DNA from: Neospora caninum Liverpool
Taxonomy: Eukaryota > Apicomplexa > Conoidasida > Eucoccidiorida > Sarcocystidae
DNA length: 64,000 nt
Assembly (NCBI RefSeq): GCF_000208865.1
Contig: NC_018397.1
Location: 4,431,748-4,495,747, forward strand
Direction of reading: 5' to 3'
Of this stretch, positions 1 to 12,837 are shown in pieces. A model generated the notes under the pieces. That model made no database searches, was not told where the DNA came from, and was given only the letters and a program-made list of their open reading frames with translations. The translations under genes were made by a program, and so were the position numbers. Positions within the stretch are counted from its first letter, which is position 1; every line of letters starts with the position of its first letter.

Positions 1-320
1 ACGCTTTAGCCATCACTGTGAACCACAAAAGCACCTTGTCGTTTACAGCTATATTCTATGGAGAGCGTCTACCTGATTACAGGAGCAAGTGTTTTTCGGG
101 AGGGCTTGCAGCAGTTTCCCAAATTTCATATATTATCCCCTCTCCTTCACGCAGTCGGTTACTTCCTCTGTGGCTGCAACTGCTCCAAAAAAACCTCCAT
201 GGCAGGTCCACCCACTAAGAAGACGCGTCTACCAGCGTAGCCTGGCAAGCCTCCACTATCCCTAGGCCTGTAGATTAGCAGATCGGGTGTATGAAGTTGC
301 TTTATTCGGCTATTCCTTAC

Positions 321-858
321 CTTCACAGGAAGTCCCATTGAGGCGGCGATATTTGTCGCAGACGCATTGATAACTACCGTCCGTATTCACACAGACGGAG
401 TCCGCGATCTTTACGTGACACTCGTTCTGACCCGTGTTGCATTCATCTATATCTGGGAGAAAAGGGGAGCAGGAGCAACACAGCCCACAGCCTACGTCCA
501 CATCGTCAGCCAGCTGGGTTGTTCACGTCCCTCTATACCTTATGGGACATCTTGTATCTCTTCCTGTCAAGGCTGATGGCCCCCGAACAGCTTAGGACTT
601 CCGCTGCCGTACTGGCTTCAAGAGGACACTGCGGCGAGGCTGGTACCTCATACAGCCCCGGGCAGTTGGACACCGCTTTTGTAAATTACAGGAAGGCCAG
701 TGCTGATAACGTCTGGTTACCTTCACATGCTGAAGACGCATTCCTCCCAACTGGTTTATAGCCGTTCATGCATGCGCAGCGGAAATCGCTGCCGTCAACA
801 ACGCAGATCGTCGCATGGGGTTGCTGGTCACAGAACTGGGAACCACCACCGGAGCAAA
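321..858 (-). CDS. EGF-domain protein (microneme-like), partial, left copy of a divergent pair
   Basis: Two phase-1 exons are visible. Exon 858-721 (138 bp) encodes one six-cysteine EGF module and exon 452-321 (132 bp) encodes a calcium-binding EGF module starting DIDEC with the hydroxylation-type pattern CVNTDGSYQCVC. Acceptors are pyrimidine-rich (ending ttcttcag and ttctcccag) and donors read gtaacc and gtaagg. The order, phases and exact lengths match the first two exons recognised in the gene at 3120-5975 on the other strand; identity counted by eye is about 24/46 and 29/45 residues. The gene continues past the left edge, so later EGF modules and any membrane anchor are outside the window. 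No first exon or signal peptide was identified between 859 and about 2000. Coccidian multi-EGF proteins of this kind are usually microneme adhesins or their escorters; that role is inferred from family resemblance only. Confidence 0.72.
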
Positions 859-3119
859 CTGAAGAACACAAAAGGCACGCGTAGCGAGAGAACCATCACA
901 ACTGATCCATTCCCGTAAAATTCAACGCGGACATATCTGCTGTTGACGGGGCAAAGACGGTCTCCTGACAGGGCCGCATTATTACGGAACGCGAAACGGA
1001 GCTTCCGTAGCAGGCAACATGATTTATGCGCAAATATTGACAAGACGTCTCTGTTCCGCAAAATCGCGATGCCAGTAAGAACGGCGAATCCAATTCATGT
1101 AAGCCAAGCGCAATTTGACCTCGTCACAGCTCTATTGTTCTGCAAACTAAGTAACTAGTCGGTTGTAACCGGACTCACCCTGTCTCACCAAAAGGTGGTC
1201 TTTCATGTTGGATATCCGTAGGGCACTGCGAATGGCCAGTCGTGCGTCAGTAGTTAGATTTTTTTTCCTAAACTTGCATCGTAGGAGTCGAAATAGAGGG
1301 ACGTTCTTGAACGCTTCTCTGGAATTGGTGGCGGCGACAACTCAAGTACTTGGTGTGCACCTGGCGACCCCGATCCAGCGGTAACAAATCTTGAAAGTGT
1401 CATTCCTAATCACTAACGCAGAAGCGAACTGCAGCGGGAATTTACAAACCACGTTGGCTTTCTCGGATACGGCTTCATATTACCCAGTATGCGTCCGCGT
1501 TTATAACAGTGGTCCTTGCGTGCCGACTTCCCTCCGACGGGGGTGATCAGGTCAGGCAGGGATCACTACAACTTGGAAAGTCTCGTTCGAGGTGAAACGT
1601 TAACGATGTGAGGTAAAATGTATCGTCGACCATCGAAATCATCAACCGGGTTCCTCGTTATATAGAAGTGACCTGCATATGGAAACGCGAAGGGGCTCGT
1701 CAGGATGACAGCAACGTTGAACACCCGCGTGCCTGCGTGCAGAGGCGTTGAGGAACTCCAGTAAATCCCTCGGACGGCCAGCAACACGAATATTGTTGCT
1801 GCCAAGCAGTGCGGCTTTCGGCTACTTTTTCGACCTCTGAGTGAGTTACAGATCTCAGGAAGGGTATTGGAGCTATCACAAGAGACGAGGATGCAGTTCA
1901 CGGCATAAGCATGGTAAGTGGCATGAAGCTCCAGAAGAAAAATCCTTCAACCGCTTTATATAACAAGGGCGATGAGCACAGGACATACCTACCTAATTCT
2001 GGCTAAGTTATCAGGACGAGTAACGAAGTACATCGAAGGTGTCCATATATGCTGGTTCAGAATCCGAAAGGATCGGTTATACATGATTAAATGTGTCCTG
2101 AATTACTGATGTGGCCCCCACGGGTGCATAGACCCTCGATGACAGCTAGTTAAGAAGCCGAGGCTCCCATGGCCGTCCAGCGACCAACTCTTTTTCCTTA
2201 AGAACTGTGCTGCGCTGTTGTAGACGTGATTGACACAAAATGTTTTTCCTAGGACTAAAAGTAATCTCCCGTCATTGGCCAGAACGCTTTAATTCAAAGC
2301 GTTGTGTGCGCAAACCATTGGGAAACTCAGGTCACCGGTGGCTTGCTCTGGATTTGTTCAAAAGTCCGAGGGTTTTTTGATGTAGATTGCCTTGTTTTCC
2401 GTTTTATGGTAGCTTCACGGGCCGAATTGCCTGTACCAAACCGAGGAGTTCTCTGTCAGTACATGCACGTCACTTCCCAGTTTTCTTAATAACTCAGCAA
2501 CTGAGCACTTCCACAGTCGGCACAACACTAGAGGCTCCCTACATTGCGTCGATCTCCGAGGCCTTTGGCCCTGCCCGATCTTCCACGTTGCTCCCGGGAA
2601 AGTGCAGGCGGCCACGTCAATAATACCGGAATATCAGGAAACTGTGTTATTCCTGTTGACCGTCTGGACGCAGGTCGTCAGTCTTTTTGAAAAAAATCGC
2701 TACGTACTTGCCTCAAGGGAGCATCGGCGTTCTAGCATTGTAGCGCCCTTGAACTCATCCTACGGCAAAGGTCGAAATGGGGAACTCCCCCACTAAAACA
2801 GGTATTCAAACAACCCAAGATCTCAACTGGCTTCCATGACCGTTACCCAGCAGCCCAAATTGCTTAAGACGGGCCTCGTCACAGGATAGAAATTTAATAT
2901 GTTCTTGCCGGAGCTGGCATCTGCCAGGTAGAGGAACCTGCTCGCTCTATTCTCGCACACCAGCGACCGTTAACTCTAATGCCTAAATCTGGCTACACAT
3001 CTTTTCTCTCTCAACAGACATTTCTTTGTCGGAGTTATAGGGAAACTCCATCCCGTGAAGCAAGATTGTCTAACGTATAGTCCTGTATTCCTGTCCTGTG
3101 ATTCTTGGTCTCTACCCAG
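859..3119. other. Spacer between divergent EGF genes
   Basis: No exon with recognisable homology was found. The 5' ends (signal peptide exons, promoters) of both EGF genes must lie here or be formed by short exons that cannot be picked out by eye. An open frame on the minus strand at 1566-1901 includes a hydrophobic stretch but has no ATG and was not accepted. Confidence 0.5.
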
Positions 3120-5975
3120 CTTGTGAACAGCATGGCTCGCAGCTGTGCGCCAAAGTCGCACATGCAACCACATGTGTGAACCTTGGCAGTGACTTCCAGT
3201 GCGCCTGTGCAGCTGGTTACGAGCCAACAGGGAAAAGTGTGTCAGCCACATGCAAAGGTACGGATGTGAATGATTGCGCCGGGAGATTGAGAGGGACTTT
3301 CGTGTCAAATGTTCGGCAGACATTAAGCATGGCCACCTCATACCGGAACATAGAGGGCCACAAAATCGCTCCGCGCTCTTGGTGATCCCTGGTGTAATTA
3401 TGGGTCATAGTCATGTCGAAAGATGGTAGATGGCTTTGGGCTTGAAATGAGACTCAGATGTCCATGGCGGAAGGATTGCCTAGCAGCAGTTTTGTCCAGT
3501 CTGTTGTCTCCAGTACTATCCCGTTGTTATGGTGGAGTTTAATCTTATGCGTTGTATGTCGGTGCAGATATCGACGAGTGTGCAACCGGCAAAGATGACT
3601 GCAGTTCGAAGATCACGAATTCAGTTTGCCGGAACACTGATGGAAGCTTTGAATGTGTTTGTGGCATTTACCGAGCGTTGAGTGGAAACTCGTGTGAGGG
3701 TAAGACAAACACACCGTGGTGTTTTGCACCCTTCTGCGTTACGATCTTGAAAGAAATGAGGAAGGACAATCTTTTGTCAGCTCTGATTGTCAGAGGGAGC
3801 GAACCTCTGTAAACGCCTTCCGTCAGCAATGTTTCAACCAAAGGGGAAGAGGCCTGCTTTCTCCGTTGCTGTTGTGAAGCACGTATGAAGTGGTAGAGGC
3901 AGTAGTAACGGAAAGGTCTCGTCATTTAGTTTCGTAGTTGCATGCCGTCCTAACAGTCAATCTTCAAGATCCCATACAAGTGCAATTGAGTGGGCTGAGC
4001 TGTTATCCTGTCCCAGAACAGGCAGAAATCAGCTCGTACGCTAAACTATGGAAGCAGGGTATCGTCGCCCACCGTGTGCTCGCTTGTTTCCCATGTTTCC
4101 TCCCTGTGTCGCTAGGTGCCTGGTGACAACCTCCTGTGTCTAGCTCTCTCTAGACACACAGGAGAGTGCTGAGATGATTTCCCCTTTTCGTAGCCTCCCC
4201 AGTTTCGTGCCGTGTTCTCCATTGTCTTCTGGCTGATGCTCGTGTTCCCAGACATCAATGAATGCCTCCAGAACCGAGGAGGCTGCGGGAACAACAGCGA
4301 GTGCATCAATCAGATCGGTGCCCCTCCGCTGTGTAAATGCTGGACCGGCTATGAGGGCAACAACGATCAGCCCGGAACTGACTGTAAAGGTATAACGGAA
4401 GAGCGATTTTTTTCACCTCTCCTACTCACTGTTGTTTAAGCTTGCTATTGCCTTAGTGTATCCCGCAATGGGCAAAAACTGGTGCCCAAATCCAGTCTGC
4501 CGCCCAATTGGAGTTGCCCGTCAATCGGGGCACCGCGACCCCCCACATAGCGCTGCCATTCGTAGTGCGAAAATGACTCGCCAGAAAGGCATCATCCTTC
4601 TGATCGCCTTCAGGGCTTATGGGAAAAGAGACTCAATATGTGTCCGTTTAATGGCGTCCTCGAACGGTGGTTAATGCGATCTTGCCTTCGCAGATATTGA
4701 TGAGTGCAAGTCGTTCCCTTGTTGGCAGAACTCAACGTGCGTCAATACTCCTGGTTCCTACCGCTGCCAGTGCGACACTGGTTTTACTGAGACGGGTGAC
4801 AATCAGTGTGAAGAGATTGACTACTGCGGAACCGGCCAAAACAAATGTGATCCTCACTACGCTGACTGTGTCCAATCCAATGGCGTCTACACATGCAAAT
4901 GCAAGGACTTTTTCAGAGGCACGGGAACGGTCAACAACTGTACTCGTAAGCTTCAAGCTCCTGTCCTTTCTGATGCCGCAGCCCATGTAATAAGTTTTCA
5001 ATCTACATGTTGAGGCTGAGGAGTTAGGAACGGATCACTTTGTGCAGCGTGGGAATGTGGAACGGAAGTCCAAACAGGAAGCTCCTTGATTTCTAGAACG
5101 AGCAGTGGCCCCTGTTCTGGTTATTCTTTGATTTGCATGCTTCAATAGCTGTATCAGGGTACGAATATCTGGCCTGCGAACTACTAGGAGCGTCATGCAG
5201 CTCCTACCAGGAATGTCAGCGCGAAACGATGGGCACCTACTCCTGCAAAGACAAAACCTCGATACAGCAGCTGTCGACTTTCTTCTCGGAAGGCGGGAGC
5301 TCAAACACCCCGACGTGGGTCTGGCTAACTGTTGTCTCCGGCGGGTTCGTACTCATGCTCTTTCTGTGGTTTTTGACAAGTAAGCGAACGGTCTTCAAAA
5401 GGCATCTCATGCTGCGACACGCGAAACGGTAGATGTGTTGCCACTCCAGACTAGCGTGTATAGAATGGCTCTCAAGAAGAATGAATTTCCGTATTCTGAT
5501 GAAGGCTAATGTGTGCCGTGCCTTACTACCATTCTCCTTTCTCAAAGAGTGAACGGAAAAGGCGCACCGGTGACGGCGAAGTCAGACACCCCGGTCACCC
5601 GTTCGCAGCCGGTCGTTCAGCATGAATGAAACGTTATCCATCTATACCACGTAGGCACTCAGCTGTGTTTTATATGCTCGCTGCGCGAGTACACCAAGGG
5701 TAAACGGAAGCATGCGGAAGGAGGACACGGTTCACTGTATGATGGGGATTCGTATGCAGCCTTTGGCAACACTGCACACAGATGGCTGGCGCGGCTTTCT
5801 TTCTTCTCGTACTAGATACGTGGGAGGATCGGCTGATGAATCAGCTCTCGGTATGGTCCCGTCATCCGTCATTTTTGCAGAACATCTCCTGGACAAGAAA
5901 AGGCGCGAACGCACCCCCGAGGCAGCAGTTTACTCTATTTACGGCCGTAAGAGAACAGTTCTTGCAGAGTACTAA
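3120..5975 (+). CDS. Multi-EGF type I membrane protein, microneme-like (5' end unknown)
   Basis: Exons 3120-3257, 3568-3699, 4252-4389, 4694-4945, 5149-5379 and 5881-5975 all join in phase 1 without a stop and give 327 residues plus an unidentified N-terminus. Modules in order are: a six-Cys EGF, two EGFs opening DIDEC and DINEC, two EGFs on one exon (opening DIDEC and EIDYC), and a divergent Cys-rich module. A transmembrane helix follows (WVWLTVVSGGFVLMLFLWF), then a short cytosolic tail with a basic stop-transfer run (KKRRER) and several tyrosines, ending LAEY. Two modules carry the calcium-binding EGF signature with NTDGSF and NTPGSY. Membrane-bound microneme proteins of coccidia have this architecture: EGF modules bind partner adhesins or host ligands, and the tail carries sorting signals. 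The tail exon is supported by a strong acceptor (catttttgcag) and by phase, but an alternative acceptor at 5815 gives a different tail. It converges with the ABCG gene downstream. Confidence 0.78.
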
Positions 5976-7088
5976 ACGCTTCTAACGATGTCGGCCGCAG
6001 AGTAAACGTCGCAGCACAAATAGATTCTCTCTTCCAGTCTTAGCCTGTCGAGACCAGATCAAACCGAGGTGACGGGGGGATTTCACGTCGGCAGCTGCTT
6101 GACGTATCAGTGGTCCCGAAAATTACAAAGTTGCTGTTCAACAGCAACTGTCTCAAGACCTTTTGCCCCTATTGTTTTTGAAGCTGAAGCAGTTGATGAT
6201 ATATGTTGGACATTTCTTCAGAGGGTGCCGCCGGCTATGGGGCCATGGACTACTACGGATAGGTGCGACCGAGAAGAGCACTTGGAGTCTGCATACGAAG
6301 ATGGAGGGACCGGCAGTCCGCAGCTACATCAAGTCATCCTGCATGCCACCGTCCCGATGTGTCCGTTCATCTTTTCAGTCTGTCACAAGCTTGATGCGTC
6401 TAAGGAGGCGCTTGTGTGTTGACACATTCGTGATCATAATTTTATTCCCTGACCGATGCGTTCCACAATTGGCATCGTGCATGACACCCACGGTCGAACA
6501 CTATGCCCCACGACTGATAACTGGTTCGTTCGTCCACTTGTTTCCACTTGATTGCCTTTGTGCTCCCTCGTTTGACCTTCTAAACGGGCAGCGAACACTT
6601 AGTTCACAGGTTGTATCGTCTACTTTATGATATAGAAATATACGTACCACCCCAAAGAAGACGCCTTTGTGTTTGTCGAACGGTTAGGATTTCCTTGATT
6701 ATAGAACGTACGAAATAAGAAAAGCAACGTAAGCCTTTATGAAGTTCGAGAAATTCGGAAGCTTGACAAGTTGCACACCACGTCTCATATAGCCATCCCA
6801 TTCGAACACAGCGCAAGGTCATTCCCGCTTGGCGTTGGGCCGACGATCCGGCAGCAGGCATTGCCACTCATTCTACATAAATTGGCCTCAAGGCTCCCTC
6901 AGAAGAGGGACTAAGGCAAGCTTACAAAGGCAGCTATCGAAAAAGCTGAAGGTTTGTCCAAGGCAACAAATGTCAAGGGCTCAGAGGATACACGATTGTA
7001 AGCATTTATTATTCAACAGCAACCGAAGGAAAGGAACGTGTAACGGAAGATCAAAGAATGAGACACTCATGTCCCCACGAAACTGGTC
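5976..7088. other. Intergenic spacer between convergent genes
   Basis: Lies between the 3' ends of the EGF gene (plus) and the ABCG gene (minus) and presumably holds both 3' untranslated regions. No conserved open frame, repeat or RNA gene was seen. Confidence 0.5.
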
Positions 7089-10000
7089 TCAGGACTTTAG
7101 TTTAAGAGATTTCTTGAGGACTCCATAGCACATCAGTTTAATTGTCAGCCATGTACATAGCATCACCGTGGCATTGGATACCGGGGAAAGTGCCGTTGTG
7201 AATCGGCGGATAATCATTTCTGCTGTTATTGGCTCCTCTGGGCACGTTGGGAACGAAGAAAACTCTGAACATGAGAGTGTAGAAGACGATCCCACCGTAA
7301 CTATTACGAAGTTTGTTACTGCGTAGTTCTGGAAAGACAACCAGCGCAGCCACGATATCCATGGGCCTAATCTCTCTTGCTTAACATAGAAGCCACTACT
7401 GATGGAAGATGAAATCAGAATGACCGACAGCAGTAAACCTCCTAGACGTGCATCGTCCACAACAATCGCAGCAATCAGCTGCCCTATGGCTTGAGCTATG
7501 CATACAAGCAGTACCAGCTGAGCCCAGAAAGCCTGGAGAATAGACAACACAGGAGGTACAAACATAAAAAATACTTAGATATGGTCTCTTTCAAAAATAA
7601 TTCGAGAGCAAACGGGAAATTCTGTGGAATTGCGCCTGCGCCGCGAGAAACAGAATCGTAGAAGTCTGCGCAGACAATGAAGCAGCTGTCAACAGATGCG
7701 TGAATCAGCATGCGTGTTTCTGTAGTACAATCAAGAGCAGCTAAATGGGAGTATGTAGGGCAAATAGAAAGTTAGGCACGTACAAATGCACATCAATATA
7801 TTTATTTACTTACTAGTGCATATACATATGACATTTGGCTCCGTCCTGTCTTCCATCCGAAGCATGCCTTCCATCCGAAGCATGCCTTCCGTCCGAAGCA
7901 TGCTTACTCAAGCGTGGTTATTCATTCCTCTACGTAAACGCCAACGGATACTTTATCAGTACAAGGAGCCACTAAAATGCATTTCAGTACCGTAATCATG
8001 GCATTTGCCGTTCACGATCCATGGCAAGAAGACCCACACATTCCCCCGGAAACATCCACAGTGAGAAAATGAGACAAGAAAGTTTTTCAGAAGAATATAA
8101 CTCAATCCCCTTCGCTGTAATGTGTCTTACCATGAACACTCCCAAATCCGAGGGCAGTCCTACAAGCGGATATACGATTGTTAGCCACAGCGAAGGGGTA
8201 GGGATCTGGATGACGAGGTCCACCACTGTTTTAGCGAAGAGATAACTTGACACTCTATATGCTTTGCTGCTTCTTTCTCTGGAGATAACAGCGCGCTCAG
8301 CTGGAAAAGAGGTGAATGCCATATACGCGGGACCGAAGCTATAGTAAGCAGTAGCGAAGTAGAGTAGGCCTGCAGTGGAAAACGCAGCAAACGAGCTACG
8401 CTCAGGTAGCTGCATTAGTGTACATACTTCCTTGCGAAGACAACGAAACAGACAATGTGTCCAATACAATAAGATTTTGTAGCCACGAATCCCGGATGCT
8501 TTTGAACACCCATACGGCCGCACCTCGTTTAAAATCTTCACCGCATGTACAGTGACATACCTACGAGGTCAACGCCATTCCGGCTTCATCCAGTTTCGAG
8601 AAATCATCTTTGGAGTAAAGTGCGAAACCCCAACTATTCTAACGGATTGCTCTTCCGCAGTCTGAGATTGCGCAAGCCGTCGGCATGAAGGCTCAATGCT
8701 GCGGGAGCCACGAATAAGTATGCAGACAGTTCTATTTCGCCTCTTACCCATTCGGTCCATGAGCTTTTCCTCGGAATAATCTTTGCAACTTTGGAAATAA
8801 AGAGATCCAACGACAGCCCCGATTACAGCTGCTTGCGCCAGATCAAGCAAGGTACTCTTTCCTTTCAGTTCCTTCCTGATCCCGCGGCACATGAGCACCC
8901 AGACCTGTTGAAAGTAACTTGGTTCCGACATCGCCACCTTGATTTCCTCATCAAACGACAGGAACGACGTCCTCCTGGAAAACTTCCGCCCTCCCCACTC
9001 CATCTTCTTTGGAGCGAAAGAAGTAATGCCATCAGATCGCACCTGTATTGCTGTTACCGGTGCCGCGTTTGCAGACAACTCGACATTTCTCTGTGAAATG
9101 CTTCCATTCAACCCACAGCAGCATGGATGAATGGAAACTATGCTTTTTCTGCTTTCTGACTTTTTTCCTGCACAGTGTTCGTCAGTTGCGGATTTCATTT
9201 GTTGGACCAAGTCGGATCTCCATATGTTCTGGTTTGCGGTCGTATTCGTCAGCGATTCTAGCAGCTGCACGTGGGTAGCTTCGATTTCGGTGCCGTTATT
9301 GCCCTCAAGCATCTTCTTCGACATTTCTGAAGCTAACGCTTCCTGTGACCGCGTACTCAGTCTGCGCGAGCCACAGTATGACTTCACGCCGGAGTCGTGT
9401 TCTTCGTTGTCTCTTCGCTCAACCATAGGACTCCGGATCATTTGTGCTGCCAGTAACGCATGTGGTGCATGTTGTTTCTCGATGGCTCCGCATCGGAGGG
9501 GGCCGTCGAGAGCGTTGCAATCATGCGTTTCAGGGACCCGTTCCTCTACTGTGCAACCGTGGGCAGTCCGTTCTGAAGAGTCCTTGACAGGTGTTTCGGT
9601 GAAGTCATGAAATCGGAGCTGGAAAGTCGTTGTGTCCAGTCTACGGCCGTATGCTTCTACCAGAGAATGACTGTCATCGTCTTGAGCTTTGCTGGCCTCT
9701 GCTGATAGAACTGCAACGATTCTTTCTTCAGACGGTTCAGGTGGTCCGTCACAAAAGTGCTTCATCACACCGGCCATCGTCAATTCCTGTGTTGCACTCA
9801 AATCAGGCTGTACGTCACAAACTCTGGTCAGGGGAGCATCGTCAGTTTCCTCCTCTCTGGGCGTGTTGCTATTGCTATTCTCGGACGCTCCTTCGAGGGG
9901 ACCAGCCTCATGACTCTGTCGCTGGATACTTCGCCTCCCAAAAAGGCATGTCTCTGTTGTTTTGTCAGTTTGAGCAGAGGTTCGTGCAGCTCGACAGGTG

Positions 10001-12837
10001 AAGGACCCGCCCGCCGTGGATGATACATCAGCGGAGACATCTACTACTTCCTGCGGCGCTTCTAAAGATTGTATGTGGTCTGGTACCAAACCACTAGACA
10101 GTTCGGCTTCCTTCTTCTCGATTCGGCCTTGATCATCCTGTATACTGGCAATTGTATGAGCTTCGGCGGCTGCAGTTGCGCTGGTGATCGAGCGCCGTCT
10201 AATGTCCTCATCATCCGATGCACTGATGACGTGCATAACGTAATCTGCAATGTTCCATCCCTCTGGGCAGTGGAAATTGAGAGATGCAAAGTATGCACAG
10301 ACGTCCGAGGGCTTCCCCTGGTACACGATGTGACCGTCTTTGAGGAATATCACCCGATCAAACCTCATGAAGACCTAGAAACAACAGAGGAAAGTGACAA
10401 ACACTGCAGATTTAGTCGATTTCTCCACGTGGTTCCATCAGTGCCGTCACGGTCCCTACCAGCTCCTCGAAACCACAGTCTAAATGAGTTGATAGGTGTA
10501 GGCTAGGTGTAGGTTATAACTGATAGACTGCTGTGCATTCGATGAAAGATGACCTCGTGCATCACCGGAAAACTCCACTCGTCCCTGAGCCCGAAATAGG
10601 CGAGAACAGGTGCATTCCTCAGTACGTTTCGCGTCTACACCCGAAGTTGTTTTAAAAGCGCTTGTTTGTACGTCGTACGTTGCTGTTTGGCTGGTGTATG
10701 GTGCAGACAGTCGTGCACCTGTTTGCTCGTGTTAGTCCTTTTAACATGTCGAGAAGCGCGGCTGAGATCGAGGCGTCCAGTCCACTTGTGGGCTCATCCA
10801 GGAGGAACAGCGACGGATGAAGTAAAAGTTCGTTCGCGATGTTTAGCCGCTTCAGCTCTCCACCGGAGAGGCCACGGCAGAAGGCGCTTCCAACACGGGT
10901 GCCCCTGCATCTGAGGAGGCCGACAGCAAAATCATGTCCTCCAAAACTAGTGACCCCCCTCACCTATAGTACTTCTCTTCAATGAAAGCACATAACATTG
11001 TTTTTTACTGGGAATGTTGTGGTATACACTCTCTGCTGAGCATTCCCAGCATCATGAATCAGGCCTATGCACAAAGCAGATAAAGCACGTTCTCCACGCG
11101 AATCTTTTCACGGTGTAAAAGAGTGGTTCGCCGTTAGATAAATCGTATGGTGAATATGGGCCCGTTCGTTTAGGGTGTCCACGGAAGAGTTGGAGACTGG
11201 CATCCGAACACAAGGATAAACTTTTACGCAACAGAAAGCAGCAAGCACCTGAGAATGTTCTACATATATACTCAATTTTTTTATTGCTGGCATTAGCAGT
11301 ATGGCTTTTGCTACGCTAGGACACGATGGCGCCGCGATTAGACTATGAAGACGGGAAATTTGGTTACATACAAGAACCCAACTGTAGGTATGTTGTTGGA
11401 GTTCGTCGAGGACAAAACCGCATTGTTCAGTTGCGTACTTGTTGAGCTTCATGGCATGTATAACTTCTTCCACACGTGCCTTCTTCTCTTCGAAACTGAT
11501 TTTCTTCCCCAAACGCAATCTGACTGTGTACATCAATGTCTCTTCGACTGTCAAATTCCCGAAGAAATGTTCCTGCTGCATGACATAGCCAACAATTTTC
11601 TTCATTCGCGCCGGGGCAGGCTTGCCATTGACTTCAATTAGCCCTCCAACACCTTTTTTGAGCCGTCCACAAAGCACAGACAGAAAAGTGCTTTTGCCTG
11701 CTCCAGAAGGACCAAGGATTCCCACCATTTCTCCAGGGGCGAAATAGCCGCTCAGACCAAACAGAATTTGCCGCGGACGGACCGACGTGGACGGAGACCA
11801 CGGTGCCGAAGTGGAAGCAGAAGAACCAGCCTTCCGCTGTAACGATCGAGCAGCGAAAGTATTTTTAACCCATTGCTTCAAGGATTGTCGTGCAAGGCCT
11901 CTGGGAGGAGTATATGTGATGTTTGTGAAGCGTATGAACTGCAGGCAAAGCCAAAGAAAGGCTCAAGACTTTCTACTTTCAGCGGCGGAGTGACCAAAAC
12001 AACACTTTACGGGGGAATGTAACTCCTGTTTACAATGATGGAAAAGCCTAGCCTCGTCGGGCTGTAGTCAACTCAGTTGTTCACTTCCGCGTAGAAGATT
12101 GACACGTTGCACTTTCCTCTAAACAGCACGCATTGCCATTCCCTGTGAGTGAAAGATGGCATGTATTATATATATAGAGAGAGATGGGGTATATGCAGTG
12201 CACAAAAGCAAACACAACTCCGTGTAGTGCTCTCTGCACGTCCTCCTTAGTGACAAGTTCTGTGGTATCGAAGAGACTTTGCAAAACTGGGTTAATACCA
12301 GGGACTACACTTGCTTGAATCAATATGTGGAGATGACGAACTGTGACAAACATGTCGAGTGTATCCTTATATCCTGTATCTGCTCTGCACGTTTCTTACC
12401 ACTTGTATCCTCGTAGTATGCTTCTCTTGGTCCGCCTCTTCCATCTGCACAGAATCATCTTTTTTGTCGAGATTGACCGCAGCAGGTGGTGTGAACGCCT
12501 GGACTATTCCACTCTTCGCAACGCCATTCTGATCAGAGAATGAACTTACTCTTTCATATCCGGGGACTGAAAGGGGTCTAACCGGACCCGCGAAACCATG
12601 TCTACTTACGGTAGGTAATTCAGGCCCAGAGGGAATGCGGCATGGCTCTGAAACAGACGTGGTTTCTCTGTCGAGCGCAACTGGCGAAAGATGCGCGGTC
12701 GACCTGCGATGATCCCGCATTGCAGCATCGTCTGAAGCTCCCTTCTGGCAACTGGAAGTGAGGGATTCCGGCGGCTTCCCGCCACCGGGGAAGTGGGCAG
12801 CATTATAAGCACTGTCAGCATCCGGAGGGGAGGGCAT
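7089..12837 (-). CDS. ABC transporter, subfamily G half transporter with long central linker
   Basis: Exons (minus) 12837-12400, 11938-11439, 10910-10679, 10374-8748, 8369-8131 and 7532-7089 join in compatible phases to a 1159-residue protein. Residues 1-146 are a Ser/Pro-rich N-terminus; the ATG at 12837 is the first in frame. The nucleotide-binding domain follows, with Walker A GPSGAGKS (222-229), Q-loop VMQQEHF, signature LSGGE (327-331), Walker B LFLLDEP with D-loop SGLD (347-358) and H-loop His385 (TIHQPN). The NBD-before-TMD order and the motif VFMRFDRVIFLKDG identify ABCG. Roughly residues 440-870 form a hydrophilic Ser/Thr/Glu-rich linker, followed by the six-helix membrane domain (SLYFQS, FPAERAV, SSYLFAKTVVDL) and the C-terminal extracellular loop with cysteines. 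Half transporters dimerise and usually export sterols, lipids or drugs across the plasma or organelle membrane; the substrate here is unknown. At about twice the usual 600-700 residues, the excess is N-terminus and linker. Confidence 0.93.
7851..7904. repeat. 3 x 18-bp tandem repeat in an ABCG intron
   Basis: Unit ttccatccgaagcatgcc, with copies at 7851, 7869 and 7887; the third has two substitutions. It lies inside the last intron of the ABCG gene, about 320 bp from the final exon. Each unit contains GCATGC, the core of a promoter motif reported for coccidian genes. Confidence 0.9.

Noticed and set aside
1566..1901. Minus-strand frame with a hydrophobic segment, considered as the signal-peptide exon of the left EGF gene
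   Set aside because: The frame begins with GTG, has no in-frame ATG nearby and no clear phase-1 donor that is better than chance.
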